Position numbers and translations under genes: made by a program. From Rhodopseudomonas pseudopalustris (GTDB lineage: Bacteria > Pseudomonadota > Alphaproteobacteria > Rhizobiales > Xanthobacteraceae), in contig NZ_FODT01000005.1 of NCBI RefSeq assembly GCF_900110435.1, positions 124,001 to 188,000 of the forward strand: a stretch of DNA of 64,000 nt, in the 5' to 3' direction. Below the pieces are notes generated by a model, which had not been told where the DNA came from, did not search any database, and saw only the letters and a list, made by a program, of their open reading frames with translations. Positions within the stretch are counted from its first letter, which is position 1; each line of letters starts with the position of its first letter. Below are positions 10,491 to 22,900 of this stretch, one piece after another.

Positions 10491-10973
10491 ATGCGCTGCC
10501 CGAACTGCAACAGCCTCGACACCCAGGTGAAGGATAGCCGGCCCACCGAGGATTCCTCGGTGATCCGGCGGCGGCGCGTCTGCATCGCCTGCAACTTCCG
10601 CTTCACGACGTTCGAGCGGGTGCAGTTGCGCGAGCTGACGGTGATCAAGCGCAACGGTCGAAGGGTGCCGTTCGACCGCGACAAGCTGGTGCGTTCGGTG
10701 CAGATCAGTTTGCGCAAGCGGCCGGTCGAACCGGAGCGGGTCGAGCAGCTGGTCTCGGCGATCGTGCGTGAACTCGAGAGCAGCGGCGAGGCGGATATCT
10801 CGTCGGAGACCATCGGCGAGATCGTGATGGACCATTTGCGCAAGCTCGACGACGTCGCTTACGTCCGCTTCGCCTCGGTCTATCGCAATTTCCGCGAGGC
10901 GAAGGACTTCGAAGCCGTGCTGGGCGAATTGTCCGGCGAGGAAGAGGCCCGTCCGACGCTGGTCCGCAAATGA
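10491..10973 (+). CDS. nrdR: Transcriptional repressor NrdR
   Basis: A 160-residue nucleotide-sensing repressor of ribonucleotide reductase genes. The zinc ribbon has C3, C6, C31 and C34, with the basic patch RRRR between, and is followed by an ATP-cone domain (about 49-139, with [12 protein letters not shown] at its start). The alphaproteobacterial order nrdR followed by ribD is preserved, with a 4-base ATGA overlap. NrdR binds paired NrdR boxes, none of which I could identify at this promoter. Confidence 0.97.
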   Translation: MRCPNCNSLDTQVKDSRPTEDSSVIRRRRVCIACNFRFTTFERVQLRELTVIKRNGRRVPFDRDKLVRSVQISLRKRPVEPERVEQLVSAIVRELESSGEADISSETIGEIVMDHLRKLDDVAYVRFASVYRNFREAKDFEAVLGELSGEEEARPTLVRK

Positions 10974-12160
10974 TCTTCCGGATCCTCGAAGACCAATATG
11001 CCGAACGCGCCAGGGTCGAAAAGGCCGGGAAGGCGGCAGCCGCCGCGGCCGATCTGCGCTTCATGCAGCTTGCGCTGACACTCGGCCGCCGCGGGCTCGG
11101 CCGCACCGCCACCAACCCCGCGGTCGGCGCGGTGATCGTGAAGGACGGCGTCATCCTCGGCCGCGGCTGGACAGAGGTCGGCGGCCGGCCCCATGCCGAG
11201 GTCGAGGCGCTGGCGCGCGCCGGCGAGGCCGCGCGCGGGGCGACGCTGTACGTCACGCTGGAGCCATGCTCGCATGTCGGCCGATCGCCGCCCTGCGCTG
11301 ACGCCGTGATCGCGGCAGGAATCACCCGCGTGGTGTCGGCGATCGAAGATCCCAATCCGCTGGTGGCAGGCCAGGGCCACGACAAGCTCCGCGCCGCCGG
11401 GATCGCGGTCGATGTCGGCCTCTGCGCCGCGGAGGCCGCGCGCGATCACGCCGGGCATTTTCGCCGCGTGCGCGACCGGCGGCCGCATGTCGTGCTCAAG
11501 CTCGCGGTGTCCACCGACGACAAGATCGCGCGCGCCGGCCACAAGCCGGTGGCGATCACCGGCGAGGAGACCCGGGCGCGGGTGCACCTGCTGCGCGCGC
11601 AGTCCGACGCGATCCTGGTCGGGATCGGCACCGTGCTGGCCGACGATCCGGAATTGACGGTGCGGCTCCCCGGGATGGAGAAGCAGTCGCCGATCCGCGT
11701 GGTGCTCGATCCCAGCTTGCGGATTCCCGGCGGCAGTAAGCTGGTGCATTCGGCGCGGCAGACGCCGCTGTGGCTGATCGCCTCCGAGGTCGCGGAAGCG
11801 GCGGCCGCAACGCGCCTCGGCGCGGCCGGGGCGCATGTGATCCACGTCGCCGACCGGCCGAGCATTACAGACGGACAGAGCCGGCCCGGACTCGATCTCG
11901 CCGCGGTGCTGGCGGCGCTGTCGGAAAAGGGCGTCACGCGGCTCCTGGTCGAAGGCGGCGCGCGGGTCGCGAGCGCCCTGGTCTCGGAAAACCTCGCCGA
12001 CGAAATCTGGCTGCTGCGCGGCGAGACCACGATCGGCGCCGACGGCGTCGACGCGCTGGACCGGCTGCCGCTCACGACCATCACCCAATCGTCCGGCTGG
12101 CGGGTGCGCGACAGCGAGCGCCTCGGGCCCGATACCCTCACGATTTACGATCCCACCTGA
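10970..12160 (+). CDS. ribD: Bifunctional riboflavin biosynthesis deaminase/reductase RibD
   Basis: Carries out the second and third steps of riboflavin synthesis: deamination and then side-chain reduction of the pyrimidine. The N-terminal cytidine-deaminase-like domain has the zinc motif H75-A-E77 and C100/C109 ([11 protein letters not shown]). The C-terminal dihydrofolate-reductase-like domain begins near residue 170 ([13 protein letters not shown]) and includes LLVEGGARV. The ATG at 10970 overlaps the nrdR stop by 4 bases; a start at Met32 is possible, because the first 31 residues are outside the domain. Confidence 0.95.
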   Translation: MIFRILEDQYAERARVEKAGKAAAAAADLRFMQLALTLGRRGLGRTATNPAVGAVIVKDGVILGRGWTEVGGRPHAEVEALARAGEAARGATLYVTLEPCSHVGRSPPCADAVIAAGITRVVSAIEDPNPLVAGQGHDKLRAAGIAVDVGLCAAEAARDHAGHFRRVRDRRPHVVLKLAVSTDDKIARAGHKPVAITGEETRARVHLLRAQSDAILVGIGTVLADDPELTVRLPGMEKQSPIRVVLDPSLRIPGGSKLVHSARQTPLWLIASEVAEAAAATRLGAAGAHVIHVADRPSITDGQSRPGLDLAAVLAALSEKGVTRLLVEGGARVASALVSENLADEIWLLRGETTIGADGVDALDRLPLTTITQSSGWRVRDSERLGPDTLTIYDPT

Positions 12161-12173
12161 GAGCCCGCATCTT

Positions 12174-12782
12174 ATGTTCACCGGCATTGTCACCGACATC
12201 GGCGAGATCGAAAAACTGACGCCGGTGGCGCAAGGCCAGCTGCACCGGCTGCGCATTCTGTGCAGCTTCGACCAGAGCACGATCGCCGACGGTGCCTCGA
12301 TCGCCAGCAACGGCGTCTGCATGACCGTGGTCGGCTCCGGCGTCGCCGGCGGCCGCACCTGGTACGAGGTCGACGCCGGCGCCGAGACGCTCGGCCTGAC
12401 TACCGCGAAGCATTGGGGCGTCGGCACGCGGCTCAATCTCGAGCGCGCTCTGAAGATCGGCGACGAGCTCGGCGGCCACATCGTCACCGGCCATGTCGAC
12501 GGCATCGCCACCATCGAGTCGCGCGAGGAGCTGCCCGACATGGCGCGGTTCACGCTGTCGACCTCGCGCGAGCTGGCGCGCTTCATCGCCGCCAAGGGCT
12601 CGGTGACGCTCGACGGCACCTCGCTGACCGTCAATACCGTCGACGACACACGGTTCTCGGTGCTGATCATTCCGCACACGCTGAGCGCGACGATCCTGTC
12701 GGGCTGGCAGCAGGGCAGCGAGGTCAATCTCGAGGTCGACCTGATGGCGCGCTATGCCGCGCGGTTGAGCGAAATGAAATAG
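12174..12782 (+). CDS. ribE: Riboflavin synthase alpha subunit
   Basis: Dismutates two 6,7-dimethyl-8-ribityllumazine molecules to riboflavin. The 202-residue protein starts with the diagnostic MFTGIV and has the usual two tandem lumazine-binding barrels (about 1-95 and 96-190, each with a GxSLTV or GVCMTV-like segment). It is 13 bases after ribD. A palindromic repeat then separates it from ribH, which could lower or uncouple downstream expression. Confidence 0.96.
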   Translation: MFTGIVTDIGEIEKLTPVAQGQLHRLRILCSFDQSTIADGASIASNGVCMTVVGSGVAGGRTWYEVDAGAETLGLTTAKHWGVGTRLNLERALKIGDELGGHIVTGHVDGIATIESREELPDMARFTLSTSRELARFIAAKGSVTLDGTSLTVNTVDDTRFSVLIIPHTLSATILSGWQQGSEVNLEVDLMARYAARLSEMK

Positions 12783-12803
12783 GTGGCAGCCGGAACCCGG
12801 CTC

Positions 12804-12900
12804 GTCATGCGCGGGCTTGACCCGCGCACCCATCCTCTTAACAAGAACGCATCATACTCTTTCCGAACAAGATGATTGCCGGGTCGAGCCCGGCAATGAC
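12804..12900. repeat. GTCAT-type palindromic repeat pair (REP/BIME-like)
   Basis: First hairpin TGCGCGGG-CTTGA-CCCGCGCA at 12808-12828, second ATTGCCGGG-TCGAG-CCCGGCAAT at 12875-12897, ending in ATGAC. It has the same design as the 10401 element but an AT-richer spacer. It lies inside the rib operon, between ribE and ribH. Confidence 0.8.
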
Positions 12901-12921
12901 GATCAAAGGCAAGGCACCAGA

Positions 12922-13413
12922 ATGGCAGACGCGCGGCGCGCCCCCCTGAAAGACCAGACCGACATCTCCGGCGCACGCGTGCTGATCGTCGAGGCGCGGT
13001 TCTATGACGACATCCAGGACGCGCTGCTCGAAGGCGCGGTGGCCGAGCTGAAGGCCGCCGGCGCGAGCCATGACGTGCTCACCGTACCGGGCGCATTGGA
13101 GATTCCCGCCGCCGTTGCGATCGCGATCGACGCCGCCGAGGCCCACGGCAAGCCCTATGACGCAGCGATCGCGCTCGGCTGCGTGGTGCGCGGCGAGACG
13201 ATCCATTTCGAGATTGTCTCGATGGAATCCGCGCGGGCGCTGATGGACCTGTCGGTTGCGCGGAAGTTCCCGCTCGGCAACGGTATTATCACCGTCAACA
13301 CCGACGAGCAGGCCTGGGCGCGGGCGAAGCCAGGCGACCTCAACAAGGGCGGCGACGCCGCGCGCGCCGCACTGGCGATGCTGCGGATCAAGCGTCGGCT
13401 GGCGCGGGGCTGA
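12922..13413 (+). CDS. ribH: 6,7-dimethyl-8-ribityllumazine synthase
   Basis: Condenses the RibD product with dihydroxybutanone phosphate to lumazine, the RibE substrate. The 163-residue protein contains VPGALEIP (about 53-60), the [11 protein letters not shown] active-site segment with its catalytic histidine (about 85-95), and the [10 protein letters not shown]-terminal part. I chose the ATG at 12922, 21 bases after the repeat. Its stop overlaps the nusB start by one base. Confidence 0.96.
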   Translation: MADARRAPLKDQTDISGARVLIVEARFYDDIQDALLEGAVAELKAAGASHDVLTVPGALEIPAAVAIAIDAAEAHGKPYDAAIALGCVVRGETIHFEIVSMESARALMDLSVARKFPLGNGIITVNTDEQAWARAKPGDLNKGGDAARAALAMLRIKRRLARG

Positions 13414-13940
13414 TGATGGTCGAGCCGAAAAAGCCGTTCATGCGCAAGCCGCCGCCCAAAAACGGCGACAAGAAGCCAGGCGACAGGAAAGCCAACCGCC
13501 GCGGCGCGGCGCGGCTCGCGGCGGTGCAGGCGCTGTACCAGATGGACATCGGCGGCGCCGGCATCGACGACACCTTCGCCGAGTTCGAGAGCCACTGGAT
13601 CGGCAATGAGGTCGAGGGCGATCAATATCTGCCGGCCGAAGCCGCGTTCTTCCGCGACATCGTCTCCGGCGTGGTCCGCGACCAGACCAAACTCGATCCG
13701 TTGATCGACGAGGCGCTGGCGAAAGGCTGGCCGCTGGCGCGGATCGACGCCATCATCCGCGCGGTGATGCGCGCCGGCGCCTATGAGCTCGAACACCGCA
13801 AGGATATTCCGGCCCGCGTCGTCGTCTCCGAATATGTCGACGTCGCGCACGCCTTCGTCGAGAAGGACGAAACCGGCATGGTCAACGCCGTGCTCGACCA
13901 GATCGCGCGGCAGTTTCGTGCCGATGAGTTTACGAAGTAA
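13413..13940 (+). CDS. nusB: Transcription antitermination factor NusB
   Basis: With NusE/S10, binds boxA RNA to support antitermination in rRNA operons. The 175-residue protein has a lysine/proline-rich N-terminal extension (about 1-28) ahead of the all-helical NusB fold: RRGAARLAAVQALYQMD, then ARIDAIIRAVMRAGAYEL, then EYVDVAHAF. The extension is longer than in E. coli NusB (139 residues) but usual in Rhizobiales. The start overlaps the ribH stop (TGATG). Confidence 0.95.
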   Translation: MMVEPKKPFMRKPPPKNGDKKPGDRKANRRGAARLAAVQALYQMDIGGAGIDDTFAEFESHWIGNEVEGDQYLPAEAAFFRDIVSGVVRDQTKLDPLIDEALAKGWPLARIDAIIRAVMRAGAYELEHRKDIPARVVVSEYVDVAHAFVEKDETGMVNAVLDQIARQFRADEFTK

Positions 13941-13962
13941 TCGATCCGAGCGCATTTCGGTT

Positions 13963-14065
13963 GTCATTCCGGATTGCGAGCGAAGCGAGCAAGTCCGGAA
14001 TCCATAACCCCTGCAGGGAGTATGGATTCCGGGCCTGCGCCCCGAGGGGCGCATCCCGGAATGAC
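13963..14065. repeat. GTCAT-type palindromic repeat (variant with TCCGGAAT arms)
   Basis: Outer arms GTCATTCCGG and CCGGAATGAC bracket two inner hairpins. One has a GCGAGCGAAGCGAGC core, and the other is GCGCCCCGAGGGGCGC. A CTGCAG palindrome lies in the centre. It separates nusB from thiL and is closely related to the element at 60249. Confidence 0.8.
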
Positions 14066-14085
14066 GACGTGTTTGTGGATGTGTC

Positions 14086-15057
14086 ATGCCCTCCGGTGAA
14101 GACGATCTGATCGCCCGATACTTCAAGCCGCTCGCCACTGCGCCCGGCGCGCTGGGGCTGATCGATGACGCCGCCGTGCTGTCGGCGTCGGGGGACGATC
14201 TGGTGCTCACCACCGACGCCATCGTCGAGGGCGTGCATTATCTGCCCGGCGATCCGCCAGACGCGATCGCCCGCAAGGCGCTGCGGGTCAACCTGTCCGA
14301 CCTTGCGGCCAAGGGCGCGGAGCCGGCGGGCTTTCTACTGACGCTGGCGCTGCGCAATGTCGACGAGGACTTCCTCGCGCCGTTTGCGCGCGCGATCGGC
14401 GAAGATGCCGAGAGCTTCGGCTGCCCGCTCCTCGGCGGCGACACGGTCTCGACGCCCGGACCGGTGATGATCTCGATCACCGCCTTCGGCCGGGTGTCGC
14501 CGGGGCGCATGGTGCGACGCAACACGCTGCGCGCCGGCCACCGTATCGTCGTCAGCGGCACGATCGGCGACGCCGCGCTCGGCCTCGACCTGCTGCAAGG
14601 CGCTGCCGCCAACATCTCCGAAGATCACCGCGCCTTCCTGGTCGGACGCTACCGCGTGCCGCAGCCGCGGCTGCAACTGGCGCAGGCGGTGCGCGACCAT
14701 GCCGGCGCGGCGATGGACGTCTCCGACGGGCTGGCGGGCGACCTCACCAAGATGTGCGCAGCCTCCGGCGTCACCGCCACGATCGATACGAGCGCGGTGC
14801 CCGTGTCGGCCGCGGGGCGGGCGATGCTCGCGCGCGATCCAGCGAAGCTGGCGCGCATCCTGGGCGGCGGCGATGACTATGAGGTGCTATGTGGCGTCGA
14901 TCCCGCGCAACTCGATCAGTTCCTTGCTGCAGCGCAACGTGCCGGTGTGCCGGCGACGGTGATCGGTACGGCCGAGGCTGGAACCGCAGCGCCCCGCTGG
15001 TTCGACGCCGACCGTCGGGAAGTCTCGCTCACCGCCCTGTCATTCAGTCACTTCTAG
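14086..15057 (+). CDS. thiL: Thiamine-monophosphate kinase
   Basis: Phosphorylates thiamine monophosphate to the active diphosphate with ATP. The 323-residue protein of the AIR-synthase/ThiL fold shows GEDDLIARYF at the start, IDDAAVLS, LTTDAIVEGVHY and NLSDLAAKGA (nucleotide and metal binding), GGDT, DVSDGLAGDL and GGDDYEVLC near the end. The nusB-thiL order is conserved in alphaproteobacteria. Confidence 0.95.
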   Translation: MPSGEDDLIARYFKPLATAPGALGLIDDAAVLSASGDDLVLTTDAIVEGVHYLPGDPPDAIARKALRVNLSDLAAKGAEPAGFLLTLALRNVDEDFLAPFARAIGEDAESFGCPLLGGDTVSTPGPVMISITAFGRVSPGRMVRRNTLRAGHRIVVSGTIGDAALGLDLLQGAAANISEDHRAFLVGRYRVPQPRLQLAQAVRDHAGAAMDVSDGLAGDLTKMCAASGVTATIDTSAVPVSAAGRAMLARDPAKLARILGGGDDYEVLCGVDPAQLDQFLAAAQRAGVPATVIGTAEAGTAAPRWFDADRREVSLTALSFSHF

Positions 15058-15281
15058 CGCTTAGTCGCAGGTATTCCGGCGCAAGGGATACGGCTGAAAT
15101 TCGCCTGGATCGCGGGAAAAGCCCCGCTTAGTCCCTTCGCAGCGATTGCGGAGCAACCACGATTTTGGCATGGTCCGCCGCGATTTGGGGCTGCTCCGCG
15201 AGAGAGCAAGCCATCTTTTTGCGCGCTTGCGGCATCACCGCCGGAGGCACGGGGGTGAAACTCGGGACTGAGGCATCAGTA

Positions 15282-17402
<2,121 letters not shown>

Positions 17403-17419
17403 GCGTCAAGCAAACGCTC

Positions 17420-17461
17420 CAAAACAAAACCCCGCGGCGCGAGCCGCGGGGTTTTTGTTTT
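17420..17461. terminator. Strong, near-symmetrical terminator after hppA
   Basis: CCCCGCGGC-GCGA-GCCGCGGGG with A-rich sequence to the left and T-rich sequence to the right (AAAACAAAA / TTTTTGTTTT). The stem extends through the A/T flanks, so it could work on both strands. It starts 18 bases after the hppA stop. Confidence 0.9.
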
Positions 17462-17477
17462 GGGCTGGACTGATAAG

Positions 17478-18371
17478 ATGCGCACACTCGCAGGGAGGCG
17501 CGCGGTGGTGCCGATCGAAACCAGGCGACTGGAGGCCAATGGCCTGTATTTCGCCATCGACGAGGCGGGACAGGGCAGCACGGTCGCGCTGCTGCTGCAT
17601 GGTTTTCCGGAATGCCGCGCGTCGTGGCACCTGCAATTGCCTTTTTTGGCCGAACTCGGCTGGCACGCCGTCGCGCCTGATCTGCGGGGCTATGGCGGCT
17701 CGAGCCGGCCGCACGGCAGGGCCGCCTACACGATCGAGCGCCTCACCGACGACGTTGCCGCGATGTTCGCGGCGCTCGGCGGCAAACACAGGGTGCTGAT
17801 CGGCCACGATTGGGGCGGAGTGATCGCGTGGCAGACCGCTCTGCGCGGCAAGATCCACCTCGACGGGCTGATCATTCTCAACGCGCCGCACCCCGACGTG
17901 TTCGCCCGCGAGCTTCGCCACAGCTGGCGGCAGAGACTGCGGTCCTGGTACGTCGCCTTCTTTCAGCTGCCATGGCTGCCGGAATGGCTGATGACGCGGG
18001 ACGACGGCGCGGCGCTGGTGAAGATGTTCAGGAGCCAAAGCCGCAAGATCCCGGCCGAGCAGCTCGAGATCTATCGCCGCAACGCCATTCAGCCCGGCGC
18101 GGCGACCGCGATGCTGAACTATTACCGCGCCAACATCTCCGGTCTCGGCGGCGGCGCGGGCAGCAATCCGACGATCACGGTGCCGACGCTGATGATCTGG
18201 GGCAAGGATGACCTCGCGCTCGACATCGCACTGACGGACGGCAACGAGGCCTATGTCGAGGACTTCACCCTGCACAAATTGCCGCGCGTGTCGCATTGGG
18301 TACAGCAGGATGCGCCCGACGAGGTTAACGCACTGATCGCAGATTGGGCACGGCAAAAGGGGCTGGCGTGA
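17478..18371 (+). CDS. Alpha/beta hydrolase, epoxide-hydrolase-like
   Basis: A 297-residue protein with the alpha/beta-hydrolase core and a cap domain. Visible are the oxyanion motif HGFPE, the nucleophile elbow GHDWGG with aspartate as nucleophile (typical of epoxide hydrolases and haloalkane dehalogenases), a charge-relay acid in WGKDDLA, and the histidine in VSHWVQQDAP. Aspartate rather than serine in the elbow makes an esterase unlikely. I chose the ATG at 17478; the hppA terminator directly precedes it, so it needs its own promoter, and none is obvious. Confidence 0.8.
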   Translation: MRTLAGRRAVVPIETRRLEANGLYFAIDEAGQGSTVALLLHGFPECRASWHLQLPFLAELGWHAVAPDLRGYGGSSRPHGRAAYTIERLTDDVAAMFAALGGKHRVLIGHDWGGVIAWQTALRGKIHLDGLIILNAPHPDVFARELRHSWRQRLRSWYVAFFQLPWLPEWLMTRDDGAALVKMFRSQSRKIPAEQLEIYRRNAIQPGAATAMLNYYRANISGLGGGAGSNPTITVPTLMIWGKDDLALDIALTDGNEAYVEDFTLHKLPRVSHWVQQDAPDEVNALIADWARQKGLA

Positions 18372-18751
18372 GCGGCGCAAACGCGGCGATCTGTCCCCAC
18401 AGGCGACGCCGCAATTTGCGGGCGGCTCTGGAGAAAATCGATCCGCACAAGTAGTTGCGGCGGCTGCGATACCGGAGCCGGGCCGGTACGAGGAGCGGTC
18501 GATAGCGCGAGCCCGCTGGGTTCGGGTGCGACGTCATGGTCCGGCGGCGTTCTTGTGTTGGACACATTTTCGTTGCTAACGGCTGTGGCAAGTCGACATC
18601 TTGGCGGCGCCGGCGATTCAGGTTGTTGTGCGGCGACATTCGGCGGTGCGATAGCCCTCGGTGGTCCACTGAGAGGTTGCGTGCCTCGTCGCGATTGAGG
18701 CCGACGCTGCTCGACCAAACATATCGATCACGGCAAACCTATTCAGGTGAC
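18372..18751. other. 380-base intergenic region upstream of the RND operon; no gene seen
   Basis: No recognisable coding sequence. It should hold the efflux operon promoter. A weak TTGAGG with an AACATA 17 bases downstream (about 18694-18722) is the nearest to a sigma-70 site, but I do not rely on it. No TetR-type regulator gene and no obvious long operator palindrome are present. Confidence 0.4.
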
Positions 18752-19933
18752 ATGTTGAAAGATCATTCGCGTCGTTCGACCGGTTTAATCGCTTGCGCGA
18801 TCGCCGTGATGTCGCTGACGTCCTGCACCGACCAGGGCGCTGCGCCCACCGCGACTGCAGCGGCTCTCCCCGAGGTCGGCGTCGTCACGGTCGAGGCGAG
18901 ACCGGTGACACTCACCAAGGAGCTGCCCGGGCGCATCACGCCGATGCGAATCGCAGAGGTCAGGCCCCGCATCACCGGCATCGTGACCGAACGCGCCTTT
19001 CAGCAGGGCAGCCTGGTCGAGGCCGGGACAGTGCTGTACCGGATCGATCCCGCGCCATTCCAGGTTGAACTCGACAAGGCCCGCGCGGCGCTCGCGAAGG
19101 CGGAAGCGGTGCTGTATCAGGCGTCCCGCCAGGAAGACCGTCTGAAGAACCTTCTGACCGGGCAGGCCACGACCCAGGCGCAGTACGAACTCGCGGTCGC
19201 CTCCGAGCGCCAGGCCGAGGCCGAGGTGTCGGCCCAGAAGGCCGCGGTCGACCAGGCGCAGCTCAACCTCAATCTGGCGACGGTGAGGGCGCCGATCAGA
19301 GGCCGCATCGGACGGGCGCTGGTCACCGAAGGCGCGCTGGTCAACCCCAACGAGACCTCGCAGCTGGCGACCATTCAACAGCTCGATCCGATCTATGCCG
19401 ACTTCACGCAATCGGTCGGCGAGCTCAGCCAACTCAAGCACGATCTCGCCGAAGGCCGTCTGAAAAAAGTGTCTTCGGAAGCGGCGCGGGTCCGCTTGGT
19501 GCTCGACGACGGCACGCCCTACGATCACGTCGGCCGGCTGCTGTTCTCGGACGTCAGCGTCGATCCCGGCACGGCCAGGGTGACGCTGCGCGGCGAATTC
19601 CCCAATCCCCAGGCCGATCTGCTGCCGGGCATGTATGTGCGGGTGCAGATCGAGGAGGGGATCGACATCGACGGCATCGTGGTCCCGGCCCAGGCGGTTC
19701 AGCGGACAACGGCTGGCTCCGCCGCAATTTTCGTCGTCAACGATGTCGGGCGAGCGATGCTGCAGCCGGTGCGGGCGGGCCGGACGCTCGCAAACGGAAT
19801 CCTGATCGAGGAGGGGCTGAAGCCGGGCTGGCGGATCGTCGTCGACGGCTTTCAGAAATTTTCGCCGGGCGCCGCGGTCAAGCCGGTGCCGTGGGAGAGC
19901 GCCGGCGCGGATGCGCGGAGCAAGCCGAACTGA
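18752..19933 (+). CDS. RND efflux pump periplasmic adaptor (membrane fusion) lipoprotein
   Basis: Links the inner-membrane RND pump to an outer-membrane channel. The 393-residue protein has a lipoprotein signal with lipobox L22-T-S-C25 (SLTSC), a barrel-sandwich hybrid split by an alpha-helical hairpin (about 85-170; GRITPMRIAEVRPRITGIV before it, LATVRAPIRGRIG after it) and beta-barrel/proximal domains to the end. This is the AcrA/MexA organisation. I chose the ATG at 18752, preceded by TTCAGGTGAC; the upstream open frame is not protein-like. It is followed after 30 bases by the permease. Confidence 0.92.
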   Translation: MLKDHSRRSTGLIACAIAVMSLTSCTDQGAAPTATAAALPEVGVVTVEARPVTLTKELPGRITPMRIAEVRPRITGIVTERAFQQGSLVEAGTVLYRIDPAPFQVELDKARAALAKAEAVLYQASRQEDRLKNLLTGQATTQAQYELAVASERQAEAEVSAQKAAVDQAQLNLNLATVRAPIRGRIGRALVTEGALVNPNETSQLATIQQLDPIYADFTQSVGELSQLKHDLAEGRLKKVSSEAARVRLVLDDGTPYDHVGRLLFSDVSVDPGTARVTLRGEFPNPQADLLPGMYVRVQIEEGIDIDGIVVPAQAVQRTTAGSAAIFVVNDVGRAMLQPVRAGRTLANGILIEEGLKPGWRIVVDGFQKFSPGAAVKPVPWESAGADARSKPN

Positions 19934-19963
19934 CCGCAGCCCCCATCCCCGGAGACTATCCCG

Positions 19964-22900
19964 ATGTCGCGCTTTTTCATTGCCCGTCCGATCTTCGCCT
20001 GGGTCGTTGCGATCTTCATCTGCCTCGCCGGGGTGCTGGCGCTGCCGTTCCTCCCGGTCGCGCAGTATCCGATCATCGCTCCGCCATCGATTTCGATCGC
20101 GACGGTCTACCCCGGCGCCTCGACCCAGAACTTGTACTACGGCGTCACCCGGCTGATCGAAGAGGAGCTGAACGGCGCCGCCGGCATCCTCAGCTACGAG
20201 TCGACCAGTGACACCACCGGCGAGGTCGAGATCATCGCCTCGTTCCAGCCCGGAACGGACATCTCAAAGGCGTCGGTCGACGTCCAGAATCGCATCAAGC
20301 GGATCGAGCCTCGGCTGCCGGAGCCGGTGCGCCAGGAGGGCATCGCCATCACAGAGGCGAGCAGCGCCATCCTGCAATTCGTGACGCTGACCTCGAGCGA
20401 CAACAGTCTCGACGAGATCGGCCTCGGCGACGTCGCCACCCGCTATGTGCTGCCGGAGCTTCGGCGTTTGGCCGGCGTCGGCCGCGTCCGGCTGTTCTCG
20501 ACCGAGCGGGCGATGCGCATCTGGCTCGATCCCGACAAGCTGCTCGGCCTCGGCCTGACCGCCCAGGACGTCGACGCCGCGATCGAGGCGCAGAATGCCC
20601 CGGTCGCCTCCGGCCAGCTCGGGGTGCAACCAACGCCGACCCGGCAGCGCCTGCAGAACATGGTGCTGGTGAAAGGCCAGCTGGATTCCCTCGACGAGTT
20701 CGGCGACATCGTGCTGCGCGCCAATCCGAACGGCTCGACCGTGCGCCTCGCCGACGTCGCGCGGCTCGAGGTCGGCGGCCTGTCCTATTCGTTCTCGACC
20801 CGTCTCGACGGCCGCCCGGCCGCCGCTGTCGCCGTTCAGCTCGCTCCCTCCGGCAACGCCCTCGCGACTTCGGCAGCCGTGAAGGCCCGGATGACGGAAT
20901 TGGCTGCGTTTTTTCCGCCCGGCGTGAAGTACGAAGTGTCCTACGACGTCACCCCGGTGATCGCCGCATCGGTCAAGAAAGTGCTGCTGACTCTCGGCGA
21001 GGCGGTGGTGCTGGTGTTCCTGGTGATGTTCCTGTTTCTGCAGAACATCCGCTACACCATGATACCCACCATCGTGGTGCCGATCGCGCTGCTCGGAACC
21101 TGCGCGGTGCTGTTCGCACTGGGTTTCTCGATCAACGTGCTCACCATGTTCGGAATGGTGTTGGCGATCGGCATTCTGGTCGACGACGCTATCGTGGTGG
21201 TCGAGAATGTCGAACGCATCATGTCCGAAGAAGGACTGTCGCCACGCGCCGCGACCGAGAAGGCGATGGAGCAGATCACCGGCGCAGTGATCGGCATCAC
21301 GCTGGTGCTGATGGCGGTGTTCGTTCCGATGGCGTTTTTCCCGGGCTCTGTCGGCATCATGTACAAGCAGTTCTCGGCGTCCATGGTGGTGTCGATCGGC
21401 TTCTCGGCGTTCCTGGCTTTGTCGCTCACGCCGGCGCTGTGCGCGACCCTGCTGAAGCCGGTTGAAAAGGGCCATGGCCACGCCACGCGCGGGTTCTTCG
21501 GTTGGTTCAATGGCCGGCTCGATCGGGCGACCCGCAGCTACGGCCGTGCGACCCGCTGGATGGTGGCACGGGGTGGGCGCTTCATGCTGGTCTATCTGGC
21601 GCTGCTCGTCGGAGTCGGCTTTGCGCTGTGGCGTCTGCCCGGCGGCTTCGTGCCGATCGACGATCAGGGATTCGTGATGGTCGACGTGCTCGCTCCGCCC
21701 GACGCCAGCGCGAACCGCACGGCCGATGTGGTGCAAAGCGTCGAAAAGACCCTCGCGGCCACGCCCGGCATCGACAAGATCACCTTCATCACCGGCTTCA
21801 GCTTTTTCGGCCAGGGCGCGAACACGGCGCAAGCCTTCGTCACGTTGAAGGACTGGTCGGAGCGCGGGCGAAACGAAACTGCCGACGCGCTGATCGCCCG
21901 CGTCAATCCGGAATTCGCCAAGATCCGGGACGCCGATGTGTCGATGCTGGCGCCGCCGCCGATCGACAATCTCGGCACCACCAGCGGCTTCAGCTTCCGC
22001 CTTCAGGACCGTTCGCAGCGCGGCTACGAAGCGCTGATGGGCGCCAAGGACGCATTGCTCGCCGCGGCAGCCCGCTCGCCGGTGCTGACCAATGTCGCGG
22101 TGGAAGGGTTGCCGCCCGCTCCACAGGTCCGTCTCGATATCGACCGGCGAAAAGCCGCGGCGCTCGGCGTCACGTTCGCCGCCATCAACTCGACGCTCTC
22201 GACCAATCTCGGATCGAGCTACATCAACGACTTCCTCAATCTCGGCCGGATGCAGCGTGTGATCGTGCAGGCCAACGACGACAAGCGCGTCAAGCCTGAG
22301 GATCTGTTGAGCTACAGCGTAAAGAACAGTACCGGCGAGATGGTGCCGTTCTCGTCATTCGCCCGCGTCGCCTGGGTGGTCGGGCCCACTCAGGTTGTCG
22401 GCTTCGACGGCTATCCGTCGGTGCGTCTCACCGGCAATCCGGCGCCCGGCTACAGTTCGGGCGACGCCATCGCCGAGATGGAGCGGCTGATGCGGGCGTT
22501 ACCCGGCGGCTTCGGCTACACCTGGACCGGGCAGTCGTTGCAGGAGAAGCTCGCCGGCTCGCAGGCGGCCTTCCTGCTCGGACTGTCGATCCTGTTCGTG
22601 TTCCTGTGCCTGGCGGCGTTGTACGAAAGCTGGTCGATCCCCTTCGCGGTGATGCTTGCGGTGCCGCTCGGCGTGGTCGGATCGGTCGCCGCGGCGATGC
22701 TGCGCGGCTTGCCCAACGACGTCTATTTCACGGTCGGAATCGTCACCATCATCGGCCTGTCCGCAAAGAACGCGATCCTGATCATCGAATTCGCCAAGGA
22801 GCTGCGCGCCAACGGAACCCCGCTGGTGGAAGCGACCATCACCGCAGCCGAACTACGTTTCCGGCCGATCATCATGACCTCGCTCGCCTTCATTCTCGGC

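Noticed and set aside
10880..12727. Antisense frame of 615 codons opposite ribD and ribE
   Set aside because: Opposite two well-established enzymes and without domain features.
18536..18751. N-terminal extension of the efflux adaptor frame
   Set aside because: Arg/Ser-rich and would bury the lipoprotein signal with its SLTSC lipobox; the ATG at 18752 explains the protein better.
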